Positions 59,569 to 64,000 of a DNA stretch of 64,000 nt are shown here, piece after piece. Position 1 is the stretch's first letter. Each line of letters opens with the position of its first letter. The position numbers and the translations under genes were made by a program. The notes below the pieces were generated by a model. It was not told the origin of the DNA and ran no database searches. It saw nothing but the letters and a program-made list of their open reading frames with translations. This DNA is from Olsenella sp. An188 (lineage in GTDB: Bacteria > Actinomycetota > Coriobacteriia > Coriobacteriales > Atopobiaceae): positions 1 through 64,000 of the forward strand of contig NZ_NFKF01000009.1 in assembly GCF_002160255.1 (NCBI RefSeq). The letters run 5' to 3'.

Positions 59569-59819
59569 AGCCCCCGGCAGGAAGGCGCGCGCTCGACAGC
59601 CTTCCAGCCGACTTACCGTAGTCTTCCACGAAACTTCAAGAGGCCCCGTTTGCCCAGCTCGCCTCTCTCTGCCGCGCAGCCCTCCTCAGAACGGACATCA
59701 AATCCAGCCGCCCGCCCGGAAAATGCGACCTCCCGACCGGACGACCCGGCCCGCACGTCACTCCGTCCCTGCCGGCATGTCCTGACACGTCCCGCGCGGT
59801 CTTCTCGCCGCGGAGGCGT

Positions 59820-60073
59820 GCTTAACAATTCCGGGTTGTGGCAAAGTTCAACGTTTTTCTGCTTAACAATCCGGGGTTGTCCCCCTCTCGCCAGGCGAGA
59901 AGAACCCCTGGGTGGTGCCATAACCCCGGATTGTTAAGCATTTCGGGCAAGCGACGGATGCCGTCACTGCCATAACCCGGTTTTCTTAAGCGGCGAGAAG
60001 AGCCGCGTTGCCATAACCCGGAATTGTTAAGCGCACCGGGACCGTCCGTTGCCATAACCCCGGATTGTTAAGC
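59820..60073. repeat. 41-base-period repeat array 3 (six units, facing blocks)
   Basis: Forward units lie at 59820-59844 and 59861-59880 (the second loses its last five bases to CCCCC). Reverse units are at 59915-59939, 59967-59991, 60008-60032 and 60049-60073. The steps are 41, then 52, 41 and 41. GGCGAGAAGAACC (59894-59906) lies between the blocks and another word (59992-60004), in a GCGGC/GCCGC hairpin, follows the fourth unit. The remaining 84 bases to the stop of the GH13-GH77 gene show nothing else. It is in the gap (59569-60157) between that gene and nuclease-like copy B. Confidence 0.87.
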
Positions 60074-60157
60074 GCGGACGGGGAGGCGGGCGCGGGCGAG
60101 CGCCGCGGCGAGGCGTGCGTGGGCGGGCGTCGCCTCGCCGCGACGCCCGCCGGGGCG

Positions 60158-63100
60158 CTACAGAATCCTTCCGCCCTGCTCGGCAAGCTCGGCGAGGCGG
60201 CCAGCCGCGGCTGCGACCTCCTCCTCGGTGGCCTGCCAGGTCCAGTTGCCGTCGGCAACGCCCGGCACGTTCATGCGCGCCTCGTCGCCCAGGGAAAGGA
60301 TGTCCTGCAGCGGGACAATCGCCAGCGCGGCGTCTGAGGCGAGCGCTCGGGCCATGATGCCGTCGGCGAGCGCCACGGCCTCGTCGCGGCCGAGGCCGTA
60401 GCGCGACTCGCAGAAGCCCACGAGCGTCTGGTTGTCATGGGTCCCGGTGTAGACCACGGTCTCGGGTCGCGGAACGTAGCTCTCGCGGACGTCGCCGTCG
60501 TAGAACTGGGCCACGTCCATGCCCGGGAACCCCGAGGCAGCCACGAGCGCGCGGACCGCGGGCGTGATGGCGCCGAGGTCCTCCGCGATGAAGGGCAGCG
60601 GGCCAAACTGGTCGTAGGCGGCGCGGAAGAGGTCGAGGCCCGGCCCGAAGGAGTAGGCGCCGTCGGCCGCGGTGCCGCCCGCGGGAATGGCGTAGAACGA
60701 CGAGAACCCGATAAAGTGGTCCAGGCGCACGTAGTCGTAGAGCGCCAGAGCGCGGCTGAAGCGACGCAGCCACCAGCCGAAGTTCTGCTCGCGCAGGATG
60801 TCCCAGCGGTAGGTCGGGTTGCCCCAGAGCTGGCCCTCCGGCGCGAACGCGTCGGGCGGCGCCCCGGCCATGCGGCGCGGGCGCCCGTCCTCGTCGAGGT
60901 CGAAGATGTCCGGCTCGCTCCACACGTCGGCGGAGTCGACCGAGACGAACATCGGCATGTCGCCGATGATCTTCACGCCCCGCTCGTGCGCGTAGCCGAG
61001 AAGGTCCTCCCACTCCAGCTGGAACTGGTACTGGAGGCGCCGCTCGTCCTCGACGGCACGGGCCAGGCGCGGATGGCCCGCGAGGCGCGGCGTGAAGGTG
61101 CGGTAGACGCCCGGCCACTCCTGCCAGGGCTTCTCGCCGAGAAGCGCCTTCACCGCGCGGAAGGTGGCGTAGGGCGTGAGCCAGTAGTCGTTCTCGTGGC
61201 AGAACTCGAGGTAGTCGGGGTCGGTGCCGATCTTCTCGAGCGCGGCGAGGGTCTCCTCGGCGCCACGCTCGAGAAGACCCACGTCCCCGGCGAACGCGGA
61301 GAGGCCCGCGTAGGGGGATCCGTAGGCGTCGGGCGGGTTGACCGGGAGCACCTGCCAGTACTTCTGACCGCCGGCGGCGAGCCAGTCCACGAAGCGACGC
61401 GCCGGGGCGCCGAGGGTGCCCGGTCGCCCGTCGTTGGGAATCGAGGTCACGTGACACAGGACGCCCATGCCGCGCTCCGGCACGAGCTGCATGCGCCTCT
61501 CGTCGTGGAAGTGCAGCACGGAGGTGCCGAGCGGCCACATGAAGACCTCGACCTGGCCGTGACTCACGTGAGCCGGCCGTCCAGAGACCACGTCGGTCAC
61601 GAGCCGCTCGCCCGTCGGCACCTTGACGGTGTGGGCGCGCTCGAGGCTGGCGTTCACGAGGACGCAGACGCTCTCGCCCTCGCCGCGGCGCCAGAAGCCA
61701 AAGACGTCCTCTCCGGACGAGAAGGGCTCGAACTCGCCGTCCACCAGGACCGGGAGCATCTTGCGCAGCGCGATGGCGTTGCGGTATATCGCGGTGCAGT
61801 CGGCGTGACCGCCCTCCCACGGGAAGCTCGCGCGGTTATAGGGGTCGCGGAAGCCCTCGACGCCGCGCTCGTCCCCGTAGTAGACGCAGGGGACGCCCGG
61901 GAGCGTCATCTGGAGCAGCGCCATCACCCACAGGCGCGCCTTCGCGAGCCCGACCTGGTTGTCGGAGAGGCGGTAGGACGCGCGCTCCTCCTCGGAGAGC
62001 GAGTCGGGGTCGGGCGCGCCGCCGAGCACCGTGAACAGGCGCTCGCGGTCGTGGCTGCCCAGGAGGTTGAGGGCGGAGTAGAAGTTGTCGCGCGGGTAGT
62101 TCTCTCGCAGCTGCTCGAGGCGCGCGGCCAGCTCGGAGGCGCCGATGTCGCCGCGTATGAAGGCGAGAAGCCCCGTGCGCACGGGGTAGTTCATCGTGGC
62201 GTCGAGCTCCCTGCCCTGGAAGTACTGGCGCAGCTTGCCGTAGGCGAGCTTGTTGGAGGCGTCCTCCCAGACCTCGCCGATCAGCACCCCGTCGGGCTTC
62301 TCCGTGAGAAGCGCCTGCTTGATCTGCGCGATGAACTCGTCCGTGAGCTCGTCGGCCACGTCGAGGCGCCAGCCGCGGGCGCCGGAGCGCAGCCAGTGGC
62401 GGATGACGCCCTGACGGCCGCAGACGAGCTCGTGGAACTCCTCGCAGTCCGAGCGCACGCTCGGGAGGTTCTGGTCTCCCCACCAGCCGGCGTAGGTCCC
62501 GTCGTCGTTGAAGGTGAACCAGTCGCGGTAGCGGGAGCCCTCTCCCTGCCAGGCGCCCGGCTCGCGGTAGGTGCCGAAGCGGTTGAAGTAGCGCGAGTCG
62601 GCGCCCACGTGGTTGAAGACGCCGTCCAGGATGACCGAGATGCCGTGCTCCTCGGCGTCGACGCACAGGGCGCGGAAGCTCTCCTCGTCGCCAAGCATCG
62701 GGTCTATGCGCAGGTAGTCGGCCGTGTCATAGCGATGGTTGCTCGCCGCCTCGAAGACGGGGTTGAGATAGATCGCGGTCACGCCCAGGTCCTCGAGGTA
62801 GCCGAGCTTCTCGCGGATGCCCTCGAGGGTGCCCCCGTAGAAGTCCCAGCGCTCGATGCCGCCCTCCTCGGTCCGCGCGTAGGAGGGCGGGGTGTCCCAG
62901 TCCTCGAGCACCGCGCGGCCCGGGCCGCCCTTGCGGCGGATTGCCAGCGAGGCCGCGGCGCGCTCCTCCCAGTCCGCCCCGCGCGCAAAGCGGTCGGGGA
63001 AGATCTGGTAGACGACGCCCTCGCGGTACCACCGCGGCTGCCGGGCGCGCGGCGTGTAGACCGTGATCTGAAACGACGGCGGGTCGCCGTAGGCGAAGGT

Positions 63101-63415
63101 GCCCTCGCCCGTGGTCCACCCCTCGCGCGCGCCGTAGCGCCACACCGAGCCGTCGGAGGCCTCGATGTCAAAGCTGTACCACACCACACCGGTCTCGGCA
63201 GGCTTGTAGCTTGCCGAGAAGCGCAGGTAGTCACCCATGCGGGAGCCTCGCATCTCGATGAGCTCCTCGCCGTGGGCGTCCGTCCAGACGCGCAGCGTGC
63301 AGAAGACGACGTCGTCGCCCCACACGTCGATACTCAGCGAAACGGTGCCGCCCAGCTGGACGGCACCGAATGGGGTTCTGTACTCGGACTCTGATGTAAC
63401 GTGACGAGCCTTCAA
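60158..63415 (-). CDS. Bifunctional alpha-glucan enzyme: GH13 neopullulanase-type domain fused to GH77 4-alpha-glucanotransferase
   Basis: The 1085-residue protein joins two glycosidase families. Residues about 1-120 are an N-terminal beta domain as in cyclomaltodextrinases. The GH13 barrel (130-560) has its catalytic residues Asp352 in RLDVADEL, Glu381 in IGEVWED and Asp456 in GSHDRERL. A C-terminal beta domain (570-637) leads to the GH77 (MalQ) domain from RGMGVLCHVTSIPNDG (648 on), with Asp899 in RLDHFIGF, Glu945 in IAEDLG and Asp994 in TGTHDNQT. All six are present, so both sites should work. It starts at TTG, three bases after the glgA stop, with no good ATG alternative. It acts in the cytosol, on glycogen or imported maltodextrin. 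Confidence 0.92.
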   Translation of the reverse strand: MKARHVTSESEYRTPFGAVQLGGTVSLSIDVWGDDVVFCTLRVWTDAHGEELIEMRGSRMGDYLRFSASYKPAETGVVWYSFDIEASDGSVWRYGAREGWTTGEGTFAYGDPPSFQITVYTPRARQPRWYREGVVYQIFPDRFARGADWEERAAASLAIRRKGGPGRAVLEDWDTPPSYARTEEGGIERWDFYGGTLEGIREKLGYLEDLGVTAIYLNPVFEAASNHRYDTADYLRIDPMLGDEESFRALCVDAEEHGISVILDGVFNHVGADSRYFNRFGTYREPGAWQGEGSRYRDWFTFNDDGTYAGWWGDQNLPSVRSDCEEFHELVCGRQGVIRHWLRSGARGWRLDVADELTDEFIAQIKQALLTEKPDGVLIGEVWEDASNKLAYGKLRQYFQGRELDATMNYPVRTGLLAFIRGDIGASELAARLEQLRENYPRDNFYSALNLLGSHDRERLFTVLGGAPDPDSLSEEERASYRLSDNQVGLAKARLWVMALLQMTLPGVPCVYYGDERGVEGFRDPYNRASFPWEGGHADCTAIYRNAIALRKMLPVLVDGEFEPFSSGEDVFGFWRRGEGESVCVLVNASLERAHTVKVPTGERLVTDVVSGRPAHVSHGQVEVFMWPLGTSVLHFHDERRMQLVPERGMGVLCHVTSIPNDGRPGTLGAPARRFVDWLAAGGQKYWQVLPVNPPDAYGSPYAGLSAFAGDVGLLERGAEETLAALEKIGTDPDYLEFCHENDYWLTPYATFRAVKALLGEKPWQEWPGVYRTFTPRLAGHPRLARAVEDERRLQYQFQLEWEDLLGYAHERGVKIIGDMPMFVSVDSADVWSEPDIFDLDEDGRPRRMAGAPPDAFAPEGQLWGNPTYRWDILREQNFGWWLRRFSRALALYDYVRLDHFIGFSSFYAIPAGGTAADGAYSFGPGLDLFRAAYDQFGPLPFIAEDLGAITPAVRALVAASGFPGMDVAQFYDGDVRESYVPRPETVVYTGTHDNQTLVGFCESRYGLGRDEAVALADGIMARALASDAALAIVPLQDILSLGDEARMNVPGVADGNWTWQATEEEVAAAAGRLAELAEQGGRIL

Positions 63416-63418
63416 GCG

Positions 63419-64000
63419 CTACCTGTCTCTCCGTTTGTTGTACCTGATGATCTCCGGGTGAAGACCATGGTAGATGTCCATGTAGTCGTTTGCGGCGCGA
63501 CGCCAGCTGAAGTCTGTCGCCATGGCCTGAAGCATGAGCTTAGTCCAAGCGTCACGGTCCGTCCAGAAGATCTCGCAGGCGCCGAGGAGGGTGTCGGCCA
63601 TCTCGTCGGCGTTCATGTTGGCGAACGAGAAGCCCGTGCCCTCGCCCGTGTACTTGTTGTACGCCACGACGGAGTCGCGCAGGCCACCCGTCTCGCGCAC
63701 CACCGGAAGGGTGCCGTAGCGCATGGCAATCATCTGCGAGAGGCCGCACGGCTCGAACTCCGACGGCATGAGGAGCAGGTCGCCGCCGGCGTACATGCGG
63801 TGGGAGAGCGCGTTGTCAAAGGCGATGCGCGCGCACATCTGGTCGCCGTACTTGGCGTCGAAGTAGCGGAAGGCGTCCTCGTGGTCCTTGTCGCCGGTGC
63901 CGAGAATCGCCACCTGGACGCCGCGCTGCATGAGGTGCTCCATCGCGTAGCGCACGAGGCCGAGGCCCTTCTGGTCCGTGAGGCGGCCGATGGAGACGAC
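63419..64000 (-). CDS. glgA: Glycogen synthase, C-terminal part (cut by window edge)
   Basis: The frame runs in from the right edge. The 193 visible residues contain VSIGRLTDQKGLGLVRYAME, LLLMPSEFEPCGLSQMIAMR with the GT5 nucleotide-binding Glu, and RETGGLRDSVVAYN. They end near RYNKRRDR. This is the ADP-glucose-type glycogen synthase rather than a trehalose or sucrose enzyme, judging by EPCGLSQM. It is upstream in the same operon as the GH13-GH77 fusion, consistent with glycogen metabolism. Confidence 0.88.
   Translation of the reverse strand, partial: VVSIGRLTDQKGLGLVRYAMEHLMQRGVQVAILGTGDKDHEDAFRYFDAKYGDQMCARIAFDNALSHRMYAGGDLLLMPSEFEPCGLSQMIAMRYGTLPVVRETGGLRDSVVAYNKYTGEGTGFSFANMNADEMADTLLGACEIFWTDRDAWTKLMLQAMATDFSWRRAANDYMDIYHGLHPEIIRYNKRRDR

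Overview
The window is a 64 kb piece of a high-GC bacterial chromosome with no rRNA, phage or recognisable transposase. Codon use (about 70 % GC), FASII genes of the Gram-positive type, DisA, a Veg protein, a TatA with a zinc-ribbon tail and a MurE lacking the diaminopimelate-type DNPR motif together suggest an actinobacterium of the class Coriobacteriia, most like Olsenella/Atopobiaceae. That placement is inference from gene content, not a database match.

Layout. 1-5418 (minus): type II fatty-acid synthesis operon fabH-acpP-fabK-fabD-fabG-fabF-accB, with biotin ligase birA (plus) divergent from it. 6748-21115 (minus): the information-processing block tRNA-Thr/Tyr/Thr/Met-tuf-rpmG-tRNA-Trp-secE-nusG-rplK-rplA-rplJ-rplL-rpoB-rpoC. 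Its order resembles the E. coli tufB-rpoBC region. 21155-29322 (minus): clpC-disA-ispD-ispF-cysS-rlmB-rae1, which matches the Bacillus order. 29461-31290: one plus-strand gene for a putative Vsr/DUF559-fold nuclease, enclosed by long inverted repeats. 31330-34479 (minus): tatA-greA-lysS, the last fused to an HD domain. 34622-46980: short units of metabolism and housekeeping (aminopropyltransferase-like protein, glycerate kinase, two HAD phosphatases, ispE, veg, prolidase, nagB, rdgB, rph, murE, iron alcohol dehydrogenase). 47280-49279 (plus): two coupled tetratricopeptide-like proteins of unknown role. 49351-58309 (minus): tRNA-Leu/Glu, ppx, a DivIC-like gene, mazG, a CobW GTPase, an NADP-type zinc alcohol dehydrogenase and mfd. 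58471-59568 (minus): a second nuclease-like paralogue. 60158-64000 (minus): a GH13-GH77 fusion enzyme behind the glycogen synthase glgA.

Working together: BirA charges the AccB made by the neighbouring FASII operon. IspD, IspF and IspE (two loci) supply the MEP isoprenoid pathway. RdgB and MazG clean the nucleotide pool. GlgA and the GH13-GH77 enzyme build and remodel alpha-glucan. Two alcohol dehydrogenases fit a fermentative metabolism.

The intergenic DNA is the most unusual part. (1) A 13-base word, GGCGAGAAGNNCC, occurs in both orientations through most gaps, often in terminator loops, much like a DNA-uptake sequence. (2) Three arrays of a 25-base unit repeat with an almost exact 41-base period. 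Units face each other in two blocks, and the GGCGAGAAG word lies between them. (3) Blocks of GTGCGGG/CCCGCAC form about 220-base inverted repeats around the nuclease-like gene at 29922-31028. (4) Smaller palindromic families recur near fabF, rplA and the prolidase gene. I know of no described system that accounts for the first three.
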